DNA of 64,000 bases from Halichondria panicea (lineage: Eukaryota; Porifera; Demospongiae; Suberitida; Halichondriidae): contig NC_087393.1 in the NCBI RefSeq assembly GCF_963675165.1, forward strand, positions 4,035,502 through 4,099,501, read 5' to 3'. Below the pieces are notes generated by a model that saw nothing but the letters and a program-made list of their open reading frames with translations, was not told the DNA's origin and did not search any database. Below, in pieces: positions 33,917-45,800 of the stretch (its first letter is position 1; each line of letters starts with the position of its first letter). Both the position numbers and the translations under genes were made by a program.

Positions 33917-34338
33917 GTGAAACTGTACCCACATAAAACCACCCACCCTTTATTTGATCTCCGAGTGAAGGCATCTTATTAGAATAGAACTCTTGCAAAC
34001 TGTGGTTCGGCAGTTTCTTTTTTCCAGTCTGCAATAATGTGTAAGTGATGATCGTGGTTTCTACAACAATCTTGTCAACATTACAAATGTCTCACCTTAA
34101 ATTGGCTTAATTTCTTTAAAATACTGTTAAATACTGCTCGGAAGTCTTCTAATAGAGTTGCTGGCCCTGTAAGGCGTCCATGTGTCCACTCAACAGCCTG
34201 CAGCGCCCGCGGTGACCATCTCCCAGCGTCTTCAGTCTTCAGTTCATTTTTTCCACGAGGTGACTAACACGCATGCGCAACAATAATTGCAACCACAATA
34301 AGAAGATGTCATTATTCCGAGCGAAGCGAGGCTATAAT

Positions 34339-34953
34339 TAGTCTCGAATACCCGCCTCAACCTAAAAGCTTGAGTCTGGTCAAACTCACATTGTGGTTTG
34401 GTTCAAGTGTGTCCAGGAATTTCTTGGACATTTAATTGGCCACAAGTGGGTGTGGAACATGAATAAAATTATAGTCTACATGAATATCATTATAGCTAAC
34501 CGCCACGGCAGCATGGATTGTTACTAGTAGAAAGAATTAGTCCCTGACAGAAGGCGACGTAGGAAAATTCATGGAGAGAGTTGTAAGGATGTGATACTAG
34601 AACTCTCCAGACTAGCAACAGGACCTTTGGAACACCTTGTCGAAATTAACAGCCTAAATGCTCATTTATGTGAATGTGACCGTCGACCATGGTTTCATGG
34701 CCCTCTAGCTCTGTGCAATGATGGCTTCAAGCTCAGTGTTTTTCTCGTAGGCTTTCAACTCCTAGCCTTAATTGATACACTGTCTGATATAGCCCTCTGT
34801 GTATGTTCTGTCCCTAACATGCGGTGGCTTGTGGCTTTATCACTATGCTTGTGGGCGTGTAGCCCACTTGACTTTGCTGACTGTGCAGAACAAAGTTCAT
34901 ATGTGAGTTGGACCAGACTCAAGCTTTTAGGTTGAGGCGGGTATTCGAGACTA
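34339..34953. mobile_element. Inverted-repeat DNA transposon, 615 bp, 9-bp target duplication
   Basis: Ends of about 53 bp begin TAGTCTCGAATACCCGCCTC and differ at one position. A 9-bp repeat GGCTATAAT flanks it (34330-34338, 34954-34962). A 114-codon plus-strand frame (34591-34935) extends into the right terminal repeat; it is Leu/Cys-rich and not recognised. It is probably a Mutator-like non-autonomous element. Confidence 0.88.
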
Positions 34954-34962
34954 GGCTATAAT

Positions 34963-35574
34963 CGGGTCACGTTGAGATTTTGGCGAAGAAAAAGAAAAAA
35001 AAAAAAATGGACAACGTAGGACTCAGTGGAACTAGTGGCTCTGGTTGCTGCAGACCGTAACGGTTTGACTTCAAAGTTGGAGGACGCGTTAGCCACTGTA
35101 CTGAGGACACTTCAGCTCCATTCTACAGCTCAGAAGGCCTTCAAGCGTTCTGCTCATAAGCTAGACAATGCTTCTTAAATTGACGATTCGTGACATTTCG
35201 ATCATTACCTAGATCTATTCTTTTCTGCAGTCTGAACATGAAACCAAATATCAGTGCTTGTGCTGAGATTACTTTTCTTAGTAAGTCTGTTATATACCAC
35301 GTACAGTACAACATAGTAAAGTGCCTCTCCAGTAGATTAAAAATTGTACAAATCGCACAATTTATATATACCACGCACAATAAATAGACAAGTCATAGTA
35401 AAGTGCTTGCAGTAGATTGCTCTCTATATAATATAAAATTGTGCTTGGTACCTTCCATGGTTCCCATTATACCTCAGACCGATTTTTGTTTAGTGTGAAA
35501 AATCTGTCTGGGGACGAGGCTATATGTTGCCATGTGCTCCTGTCTGATATATAGATGTCTCATAACTCATATTA
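34963..35574. other. No gene; short dispersed repeats
   Basis: GGGTCACGTTGAGATTTTGG then an A-run (about 34965-35008) matches 25505. Duplicated phrases (GTACAGTACAACATAGTAAAGTGC and CAGTAGATT) occur at about 35300-35420. No coding sequence is supported. Confidence 0.4.
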
Positions 35575-35784
35575 ATGAACTTGAATTTACCTCCTATTAT
35601 CGTGATATCCAGTATTTCTCTTAATATGATTCTTTACAATTGTGTAGCAAACGTGATTACCCAACAAGTTTGCCTGGTTTTCATGCTCCGTGTGCATTTA
35701 TTGTTAGTATGCAGAGATATAGAATCTAATCCTGGACCAACCAGGTATCCATGCAAATTATGCAAACTACTACTTCCCTCCTGA
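35575..35784 (+). pseudogene. 2A-peptide and Cys motif remnant of a LINE ORF
   Basis: The 69-codon frame encodes HLLLVCRDIESNPGPTRYPC followed by KLC. DIESNPGP (codons at 35716-35739) fits the D-x-E-x-NPGP consensus of 2A ribosome-skipping peptides, and a following YPC..C is the pattern seen at the start of many CR1/L2-type LINE ORFs, where a 2A peptide precedes a Cys-rich finger. Gly before Asp is replaced by Arg, and the frame stops after about 14 more codons, so the element is a remnant. Confidence 0.6.
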
Positions 35785-35937
35785 AAGCTAAACCGTTCGA
35801 TATTACATACAATCAATACCATGTAGCTACAGGTGTCTCTTGGCGACGTTGACACCAGGATCAAGCTAACATTTAGCAATTCCTTTTCCCATGTGCTGTT
35901 TCAACAATTATTACTCAAAAGCCTTACCTATGAATTA

Positions 35938-35983
35938 GCCTCGATCCCAAGACAATTAAAAAGGCCTTGGATTCGAGGCTAAT
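35938..35983. repeat. Foldback remnant with AGCCTCGATCCC ends
   Basis: AGCCTCGATCCCAAG and CTTGGATTCGAGGCT are near complements around a short AT-rich centre. The ends match those of the 22738-24352 transposon family. Confidence 0.6.
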
Positions 35984-36520
35984 AGTGCGTAGCGAGGTTG
36001 CACTCCAGTGTATCCCTAGTTTAGTATAGGCGCGTTTTTGGCATGCGGCTAATAATCGAGGTCAGTATACTACATGTACAAGTGTTAGTGTATTTGGCCT
36101 GGATGTCATCATAATTATGACCGCAGCAATGACATCAATGCACTGAAGTTATATAGTGATTCACGGTTGGTTTTTCATCTTTCAACAGCCTTACTGTTGA
36201 TCCAATGTCAAAAATTTTATGATTTGCTGAAAGAGACCTTTCAAATAATTGTTTTGTTAGGGCCCTAATTTGTCATTTTTGGCCGGCCATGGGTAAGGAG
36301 CCTAGGCCATATGCATTGCCATATGCATTGCATTGCCAAGGGGTTGAGTTCAGGACACATGCACTGGTTATGTGCATACGTATGCACTATTGTCATGTCA
36401 CCTGTTGTATATACACTAGCTGTAGCTTGACTTTGTTTTGGTTTTGTAAGACTACACAATTGTTTCTCACGACAGCCCGTTTTAATTTGTTTTGTTACCC
36501 TGCATGATGACCATACAGTG

Positions 36521-36620
36521 GAACCCCTCTATAACGGACACCTTTTGGGAACAATGTTTTGGCCTTTATACAGAGGTGGCCTTTGTTGAGAGGATGTTTT
36601 GTACACAAACTGTCCATTTG
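36521..36620 (+). repeat. Fragment starting CAGTGGAACCCCTCTATAAC
   Basis: This is the second copy of the repeat at 5010. No right terminus was found nearby. Confidence 0.5.
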
Positions 36621-36748
36621 GGACCTGGGTGCCTGGCCGTTATAATTATAGCAACTGGCCTTTATTTGGAAGTTGTTATTAATATATATAGGGCTATAAT
36701 TATAATGATCTCATAATTATGTACGCTTGGAAGGAAGAGCGAAACAAA

Positions 36749-36815
36749 TAGAAGAAAATAGGAAGAGCGAGACTACCTATACTATAGGTAGTCTCGCTCT
36801 TCCTATTTTCTTCTA
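36749..36815. repeat. Perfect 33-bp inverted repeat with a one-base centre
   Basis: The left arm 36749-36781 (starting TAGAAGAAAATAGGAAGAGC) and right arm 36783-36815 are exact complements around C36782. The 67-nt palindrome would form a full hairpin or cruciform. A partial copy of the arm (GGAAGAGCGA) precedes it at 36733. Confidence 0.9.
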
Positions 36816-37200
36816 TAGGCTATAGCGACAGAATAATGGAGATTAGACAAAAATTTAGGCAAATGTGAATGGTCATGTGACTGAGTGAGTGTGTGATTGT
36901 TTTCCCTCCTAGGAATGTGAACTTTTGTCGTGTCACAGTATAAATGATAGCACCGGTACCGCGGGTGCTGATGCTTTGGTGCATGGGGGTGTCGAAGCTA
37001 TACATAACGTAAAGTTACAAGCAATAGCTTTTATACACATGATGAACATTTTTGATTAATTTTGCTGCATGCCAGGCAGAATCCAGAGTCATCAAAGTGT
37101 GCATGGGTAATGATCGACCATGATATAGTGTACGCACTGGCGTGAAAACCTCAAATCGTTTTTACAGTGTATAGAGTAATAATTTATTATTGTTGAATGC

Positions 37201-37241
37201 ATCCAGGCCGATTAAAATACGTATTTTAATCGGTCTGGATT
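37201..37241. repeat. Near-perfect palindrome TCCAGGCCGATTAAAATACG
   Basis: The two halves (CCAGGCCGATTAAAATAC and GTATTTTAATCGGTCTGG) are complementary except for one position. The outer sequence GATTCGAGGCTA ties it to the AGCCTCGATCC transposon family. A second palindrome (TACTGAATCAGGTAT around G) lies at 37436-37466. Confidence 0.75.
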
Positions 37242-37602
37242 CGAGGCTAAACTGCATTTTATATAGTTATATAGGATGGTACAGTTTAGCCTCGAAGGGG
37301 GGAGACTGAGGGTATATATACCGTGGGAGATTTCTCAATGTCAGATTCATGCAGTGTTGCATGCTCTCATATGCATGTAAACAATTATAATTAGCAATTT
37401 AATTTATTGAGAATCTATAATTATTATATAGTATGTACTGAATCAGGTATGATACCTGATTCAGTATCATAATGGTAATCATGCTCTATATAATTATGTG
37501 TTAATAATGCTTGCACGTAGCTATATACACATGGCATGCACACTGAGAATTAAAGAGATCCTATATATAAATAAAAACAAAGCGGTTGGCCAGTCTGCCC
37601 GA

Positions 37603-40600
37603 TCAAATTTGAAATGAACGAGTTGAATGTTTTTGACTTTTAAATAAATACACCAGTTTCCAAAAGCCGATTCTAATCCAGTTGTTGACCTTTAATTTGT
37701 TCTTGTTGTATAGATTTATTAATATCCCCAGTAGCACGATCAGACCAGCCCAAATATATCTGCGGGGGAGGAGAGGATGGAAACGTGTGAATACCATAAT
37801 CATTGCTAGCTAAATTATACACCGGCACAAACACGAGGGCGAGGCGAGTCGCCTGTATATCACATGAAACACAAAGATTCTTACACTATAATTATGTGTT
37901 TTATATAACGACGACCCCTTACCATAGTATGCCTCGAGGCCAAATAAATAAGACAACATGGAAGGGACTGTATGACTTTTAATACACGCTTATAAATTCG
38001 ACAACGAGATAAACCTACATACACCCTCAAAAAAATTTTTTTAAACATCTACTGTACATCTACATTAGTACAACCAGTAGGTTGTACATAGGATTGACAG
38101 TGCAGTTGTGTGTGTTTTCAATTATTGCACAAATTTTGACTCGTGTGTGTATATACATGTAGCAATGGATTATTTCAGTAGATACTATGAAATACGTACA
38201 TGTAGCTCACGTAAATTATAAGGCAAGACACAGAACTCACTGTGTTGTGAAGGGTTTAGTGAAGAGCATAAACGAGAGTACCATGGTGACAGCCTTTCGA
38301 AATGTGGTCACTGGGAGAGGAGGGGATATGAATTATGTCCGATATCTACATTGTAGCATAGTGATCAAGGGAAAAAACTGATTTGTGGTTTTATATAGTA
38401 GCTAGTGTTACTATGTACATGTACATGCCAAATTTTGCAAGGATTTTGCAGTGCTCTGTACACTAAAACAGTATCCAAAAAGGTACGCAATGCTAACAGA
38501 CCTGTGACAGCCAGCAGTGCTCCAAAGGATCGAACCAGGACTAGCACGAAGTTGATACCCAAATATCCAGTCAGGGAGAACACAAAGGCCATCAGGTATA
38601 TCTCAGGATGCTAGAGAGAGGAAATTGAGAATTACAGACTGTTTATTTTAACGATACTAAGAGGAACACACTGCCAATAGCATTGACTCAACAATAATTA
38701 TTATTTGGCCAAAACAAAGAAAGCATGATGCAAAAATAAATGCTGAGTTAACGAGTGATGCAAGCCTCTCGGCTTTAAGTATTAGAGGGTTATAAGATGT
38801 ATATAAAATAATGGTATGTTATAATTATTATGCCTCGAGGGATACGGTAAAACTGACTGTGCATGTGTGTCTGTGTGTCTGTTCCAGCTGTAATTGCTCA
38901 ACGGTTGCAATGCGACGAAAACTAACAGCTTCTATAGGCTTCTAGCCATGTTCTCTTGGATTTTATTCATGGATTTGCAAAGTAAACTTTCTTTCGAGTT
39001 ATGGCTAGTTTGACTCACAGTGAAGGCTGCGCGTCTCTTCAGAATCTTTCATAGCATCATCTGTTCGCACACATTTTCTATGAGTTAGCCTTGCACTAAT
39101 TAGCGCTAGCTGTTTGTTAGCTACAAGAGTCAGCATACATGTACACTTCATTGGAGATCCACCCCTTTAATTACTTATTCATTGCATTAAAACTTCTACA
39201 TTGTAGATCTGATTCTTCTATATCCTTCTATATCCTTGAAGATTATTCATCAAGCCATCAGATAGACTTCTGTTTCCATTAAAATGGTTGTGTGGCTCAT
39301 TGTCAACAGTTGCATAGTAACATAACATTATATACAAGCAACATCTTCTATAACACTCTAATACTTTTTGAGCGAAAGCAAAACACGGCGAGAGGCATTA
39401 GCACAGCGCAGCTTGCAACACTCATTGTTGTTTGCATAACAATGAACCCACACATTAAAAGAAGAGCTTAATGAAAGTCTATAACCTCGCTAATCCGAAT
39501 AGAGCCGGACCAGACCCCATCCGAAATTAATGGATGTCAATAAATGATTGAATATCGTTAACAAAGACTTTTGTACATGTATTATGATATTACTGTGGCC
39601 AGAAGGGAAGCTGCTAGCTAGAATAGTCTTTCATCTCAACTTTCTCTCCAATACAGTGAGTCTTGTGAGCTCTCTCTTCGTTTTCTTTGCAGTGGCCATT
39701 GTTTTGGGCAGGTATTGAGCAGTTTATTAATATTGTTGCTGATTCAGCAAAGCAAGTTAGATTGCGCATGCGCAGTAGTCTATTCTACTGACAGCCCCTT
39801 CTTTTTTCAGTTTGCCATTTTTTCCGGATTTGCGAGGTTCGGACTAAAGAGGTCTAAAGGGATTAGCAAGGTTCAACTGTATCTGGAATACAGACACAGA
39901 TAGCTTTACCGTATCCCTCGTGCGGCTAAGCCTTGAGGCATAATGAAACATACACACGATTTAAATCAGGTCGCTTCAAATGACCTTTACATAATTATAG
40001 GTATGCCACTGGTTAATTGCCTGCATGAGATAGAAGCCTCATGAAGTGCATCCTATAGTATTTGATGCCACACGTACACACAACAGTACCTCAAAGCAGT
40101 ATGTGAATGCAGCTTGTAGAGAGCCAGTGAGTGTGACAGCCACTAGAAGGTACCAGAATCCAATAAAGTAGGAGAAGAGGACCATCTCAACATTAGAGGC
40201 CGAGTATTGTTTGAGAGCCTTTTCCTGGACATTTCCAATGACTGCATCAGCACACAGAGCCAAGGAGATGAGCAACAGACCTAAAGAGGGGAAAAGGTAT
40301 ATAGATGCGCAAATCTACCAAACAAAAAAACAGGTTTGACCATTACAACTAACAGAAACGGCAGACGAGTGTACAAATACACGAACAGCCACGAGTGTAA
40401 GTATGCATCCGGAGGAGGTACGACACTCGTACCTCAATTAAGCTTGGTCACATGCAACATTCAACAGTAAAGTAATTGTTGCACGTGACCAAATACCTCA
40501 ATTTTAGCCTATTAAGGTACGAACGTCATACATGTACCTCCTCTGGTATGTATCACTCTATTACATGTGACCTGTCTTGTTGAACTCTGGTTGCACTGTG

Positions 40601-42574
40601 CTGTCAGCCAGGGTGAACATGATGAGCCCAGCACTCATACACAACAGGGCTATGCCGTCCACCAAAGTGTATTTCTTCCCTGTAAAAACATGCACACATG
40701 GATATTAAAGACTCCAGGATACAGAATCGAAAAAAGAACAATTAATCTTGAAAAGGACAACAGTAAAGCAATAAGTATAGCTCTATTGAACGACACATAG
40801 AATCTTTGGCACATACACTATATAGCAAAGCAATATAGCTACGTTGAACAACACATAGAATCTTTTGCACATGTACATGTATAGCCCCCCACCCCCTCAC
40901 CTTGAATGATCATGCCTCCCAGCATGACTGGGATGAGCTTACAGGACTTGAAGATGACCTGAGTGGGATAGTTCAGATAGCTGAGGGATGAGTTGGAGAG
41001 GCCCATGGTCGATACCGTCAGGAAGCTAATAAGAGCGTACATTCGAAGGGGAATCCTACCGTAGGGGAGGAGGAAGGGAAAGAGTTACCAGTTACCATTT
41101 TTCACTACCACGTACTGCAGGAACATACAGAGCTAGGGAAAAATACTGACCAAATTTAAATACTTATCATGCAATATAGCTCTTCATAATTTATAGAGCA
41201 CCAATCTTGTGCTATCGTACCTTCTTCTTCCTTCATTTCTCAATTTCCTCTCGGAAAATCCGAAGGCAGAGTAACAGGCAAACTGCACCAACGTCAGATA
41301 CCAGCCAAACGGCTTGAAGCCCTCCACTGAGAATATCCATTCCTACAGGGGGTATATGCAGCTATGGTAGTTACATGTATACATAATTAGAAATTAGAAT
41401 ACTTATGAGTTAAAAATGCATGTACCTGGCATATAAGACATGTATAATTATAGAAAGTGCCACTATAATTATATTAAGAACTAAGAATTACAATGTTTTA
41501 GCTACATATACGTATTAATTTCATGATTGGAATTGTGGCAGATTGTGGAGGAAGTACACTAACTGGACAAAATATTGAGAACTGCATGAGCAGTTATGTC
41601 CCGAAACGAGAAAACTACAGACTTCAGTATTCCTCGTGGAGAAAGTACCTAAGATAACATGATTATTGCGGGTATTAATGTCTCTAAAATCGCAAAAATT
41701 GTACTTGCGGATAATTAGAAACTCGTGAAACATTAATTTCACAACTTCAATACCAGCAAAGAAAAATCTATCTGTGAAATGTCACCTTAAGGTAATGTAA
41801 CAGTGTTATGCATAGGAAAAGGAATGTTCACTGTAACATACATTGAGAGGTGACACAGATTATGAAAGTATTTGGTGATAATCTCTCACTCAACTCACCT
41901 GTGTGTAGCCGTACAACAAGTAGAAAAACATGACACCCAGAACACAGGTTACAAACTGGACTGGTCTGCTCAGCTTGTGAAGAGGTATACACAACACAAA
42001 CAACTCAGTCACAGTCTCTTTCTCCGCTACTGTTTCAGCAGGAGATGGTTCATTGTATTTCAAGTGTACAGTGGTATTATGGAGTGGTAAAACGCTCTCT
42101 TCTTGAAAACGATATTTTGAAGCGTAGGCCATTTTTTTCTTCTTTTGTTGTATCTGTGACAACGGTTGTGACGATTTTTTGTGGAGGGTGTGAGGGGGTG
42201 GAGGCTGTGACAAGACGGTGTGAGGGTGTGAATAATGCGATAGCTGGGTGTGAGGGGGTGGAAGTTGTGACACTGTAACTGGGAGGAGAAGATCAATGGG
42301 ACCAGGTAGTGACCAGGATGAACTCTCTACACAATTGAATGAAGGTGAAAATTTGAGCTTTATAAATATTAATATGTTTACCAGTTTCTCCGTCATGAGA
42401 CAACTTTCTTGAAGAGTTACTGAAGATTGTGGCAGGCAACCTGTGGAGTGTGTGGTGGCGAGCACTGTGCTTGGACCAAGACTTGTGTGTGATTGTAGTG
42501 AAGATGGATTTCTTTCTGTTTTTCTTCTTTTTCCTGGTGATTTTTGATCCTGTTTTCTTTGGTGTAGTGGTCAT
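37603..42574 (-). CDS. SLC35B3: SLC35B3, PAPS transporter 2 (9 exons, 510 aa)
   Basis: Nine exons join in frame: 42574-42382, 42326-41899, 41342-41221, 41055-40901, 40679-40572, 40280-40090, 38610-38502, 38310-38241 and 37759-37603. The encoded drug/metabolite-transporter protein matches SLC35B3 throughout: FFYLLYGYTQ, FSVEGFKPFGWYLTLVQF, TMGLSNSSLSYLNYPTQVIF, KSCKLIPVMLGG, LADSTVQPEFNKT, SLALCADAVIGNVQEKAL, FSLTGYLGINFVLVLVRSFG, KPFTTQ and YIWAGLIVLLGI. The family exchanges cytosolic 3'-phosphoadenosine 5'-phosphosulfate into the Golgi for sulfation. About ten membrane helices are visible. The N-terminus is about 190 residues before the first helix, longer than in vertebrates (about 60), and is Lys-rich then PPPHT-rich. 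Donors are canonical GT; GTCTGT and GTCACA are weak. The large intron 6 contains a repeat element. It shares a head-to-head upstream region with the next gene. Confidence 0.93.
38829..39943. mobile_element. Repeat element with inverted ends inside SLC35B3 intron 6
   Basis: The left end TATGCCTCGAGGGATACGGTAAA and the right end TTTACCGTATCCCTCGTGCGGCTAAGCCTTGAGGCATA are complementary apart from a 12-base gap in the left copy; the fuller left end is seen in the related copy at 22362. Interior blocks match 22390-22690 and 24750-24825. The element has no intact ORF. Confidence 0.65.
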
Positions 42575-42880
42575 AGCACATAGAGACTGTAGTCTAATAC
42601 TATTGCGGCCTTGGGACAGCTACTGCACGTACTGTTAGTGTACTGCATCTACAGGTGACTATATTTTGCTCAAAAGCATAGACAAGCCTCGAGGCTAGGC
42701 CAGCATGCAGGAAAGAAAGGCTTTAGCGGGCGGCGACATAACAAGAACGCGACATACATTCGAGGCTAACCCCACTGTCTTTAGTGGGCGTGACGACACC
42801 ATTGTCCCCATTGATAAACGTTTTGGAGAATCGCCCTCAAGACTTCAGTTACTCTCAGACTTTCCAGAAGTAAGCATATC
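42575..42880. promoter_or_regulatory. Shared upstream region between SLC35B3 and the 612-aa gene
   Basis: The two start codons (42574 minus, 42881 plus) face away from each other with 306 bases between them, so both promoters and 5' leaders must overlap or abut here, unless further 5' non-coding exons exist. No TATA box is clear; GGGCGGCG and GGGCGTGACG near 42731 and 42786 are GC-rich relative to the surroundings. Confidence 0.5.
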
Positions 42881-45800
42881 ATGTCTCTATTATCTAGTGA
42901 GAAAGTCAGGACTGAGGCAGGCAGCCTTGACGGCGAGGACAGTGGTCATGACTCCGTAGATGCACTGGATGATAGGGAGAGAATCAACCACCTCGAGACC
43001 GCCGTGGCCTGGATCAGAGGAGAAGTGGTGAGTGGATCGAGCATAGATAGCTGCAGCAGTTAATAAATCGCAGGTTGAATTTTGGTAGGATATGAGTTAA
43101 TGGTGTTTAATAAACAACAGTTTAAGTCTTATATTTGTCAAAACAAATTGGCCGTTGACAACTTGTGCTGCAGGTTTGGCTCAGTTTTGTTTGTAGTATA
43201 CTATACTGTAGCTATTATTATAGCTATGTCCACATACTGTACTGTAGGAAGGGTGAATCATAATAATTATGCTACAGTGGCGTAGGAAACAATTTCTAAA
43301 TGGGGGGCTCCAGTTTTTTGAATGGAAAAAGTACGGCTATCTACAGCTACATAGTGCAGCTTGATAAGTCATCTCTACTTAATATAGCCTAGAAAGATGG
43401 GGGGTCCAGCCCCTGGAGCCCCCCTTCCTACGCCACTATGCTAGGAAGGTAGAAATGTAAACAATGAACAACTACACTTGTTTTGAAAGTTCAGCTAATG
43501 TCGTTACTAAACAACAAAGCTTTTAGTGCAGTACTAGCTTGTAGAAACACAACAACCCTTTGCAGTAATGTATCTAACAATGCTACAACCAACAGCTAGT
43601 ACGTGTTGTATTGTATGCTTAGGTTTGTTGAAACATATATTATAGCTAGCCTAAACACCGTCACTAAACATTGCCGAGTGGGTGTGATGTGTACACTAGT
43701 ACATTATTGTCCTATTAGCAACAATTAAGACTGTAGACTCGACTTTTTGCACGCCGGAATAGCTACCTGCTTTGAACAATCATCACAATAGGTGATTAGG
43801 TGTAAAGTCGAGGACAACAATTCCACGTATTTTTATAGTGCTTGTGAATCTGTTTGTATCACTGAGCTAGTATAGTGCAAAGAGCCTATCCATTGGGCTC
43901 GTCATTGGATGCATTATAGCTCAAAAATTTGTAAACTAGCCTTTAAATTTCCCCATGCATCAGAAATTCACATAGCTGTTTGGTAGCTTAATGAGGCCTA
44001 CTAGTGATACGTGCACTGTCCATAAAGCGTGTAGTGGCTCAGTACAGTCAGTGATACTGTGTTGTGTGTAAACACACAACTCATTTGGCATGCTGATCAC
44101 ATTCCAGTTATTCCTCTCAATGACGTCACCCCTAGGCCTGCTGAACTGTAAACAAAGTTCTAGCTCTAAGATTCCTATCTTTTACTGTGGAATCCATATC
44201 CGAAACAACCTGGCCCCTAAAAATAAGCCAAAATCCAGAGCTTGATTTTCCAGACCCTGCCATTGCATTCTTCCAAGTGTTTAAGATTTAATTGTGTATT
44301 TGTAGACACCAGTAGACAGGACTGCTAGATCTATCCTATAGTTAGTGGCTCTCATTGTGTGTGTGTGTGTGCGTGCGTGCGTGCGTGTGTGTGCGTGCGT
44401 GTGTGTGTGGGTGTGTGTGTGTGTGACTGCATGCTGTCCCCAACTGCTTTGTATACTAAACAATAGTCTTTGTATTTGGGTGTGCATTGCTAAAACGGTA
44501 TCTATAGGTGAGATGTGCTGTGTCTGTGACTATAGACGGGATACATAGCATGCTTTTTATACCTTGAGTTCTGGAAAATGGTTAGACACAATTATATTTC
44601 TCTCGCCAACAGTCTCTTAAGTGCATCCGAGTAAAAGTGCATCCAGTAAAAGCAATTCTCATGAATTATAGAGCATACATGGGTTGGCTCAGGAAGTAAA
44701 CACACATGCTTTCAATAGCTATTGTCCTTGAGGAAGAGCCTCCATTCAAGATCCCCCATAAATAGCTCTGTGTTGCATACTAGGTGGATCACAAGAGCTC
44801 AGCTCACCATATTGGTGTCCCTCTTTTAAGTTGTTTGATGTGGGGTGTTGGCAGATAATGAAAGACCCTAATGACCTTAGCACCACTCACTCTACTGAAT
44901 ATATTGCAATATCCAAGCACTATACTTTAATTCCTATGTGAGATTTCTGTAAATAAGAGGGAAAAAGCCTGCATCAAATGAATGTGTCCTAGATACATAG
45001 ATACATAGATATGTCAATACAATCAGAGGAAACTAAATGTTCCATTTCTGCACTGCCCCCTCCTCTCAATAAGCTCATTTTTAATCAAAATAATAGTAAT
45101 TGGTTTCAATCAAACAATAGATTGACCTCTATAGTGTACTAGTGTACTGTACGTATCCTGTTTGCATGTTCTTGAGCTGACTCAGTTGAGATATTATGTT
45201 GCTCGTGTGCTTGTATATTCTCACAGCTCGTTATGACGGTAACCGGGTACAGTGAAATCTGTTCGTTACAGTCACCCTTGGGCAAATGTAATGTGGAGGT
45301 GGCCTCCATGCTAACACAGACTAATACACATGCTATGGAGGCTTTGGGGCCGATTATCTAGTTACTTGCATGGCTGTACATTATAAAAGGTGACCTACCT
45401 GCTGTAGAGTGCCCACTATAGTTACTGTACATAGCTCTGTGGGAATACGCGGTTAAGGACAAATTAACTGGATATAGAATTCATGACAAGAGCATTTGCT
45501 AGTATGCATACAAATTCCTTGCCCATTTGTGTGGGTACTGTTTTGGGGCAATCTAGTAATGGATCATGGTATGCATGAGCCTTGAGAGGTTTCAATGTTT
45601 TATCGACACAATTTAACACATACAGCTTATAGCTATGTAGATCGATACATGCATAATACAGAAACACAATGTGATACTTACATGGTAATTATTCTCACTT
45701 TAACATATCCAACTTGTTATGTATAGCAATTAAGTATATCTAAAGTACTACTGATTTGTATCATTTGTGTAATAGCTTTAGGTAAAGCAAATGAACCAAA

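Noticed and set aside
44281..44548. Open frames on both strands over the GT microsatellite
   Set aside because: They consist of translated simple repeat (Val/Cys or Thr/His runs) and have no splice or family support.
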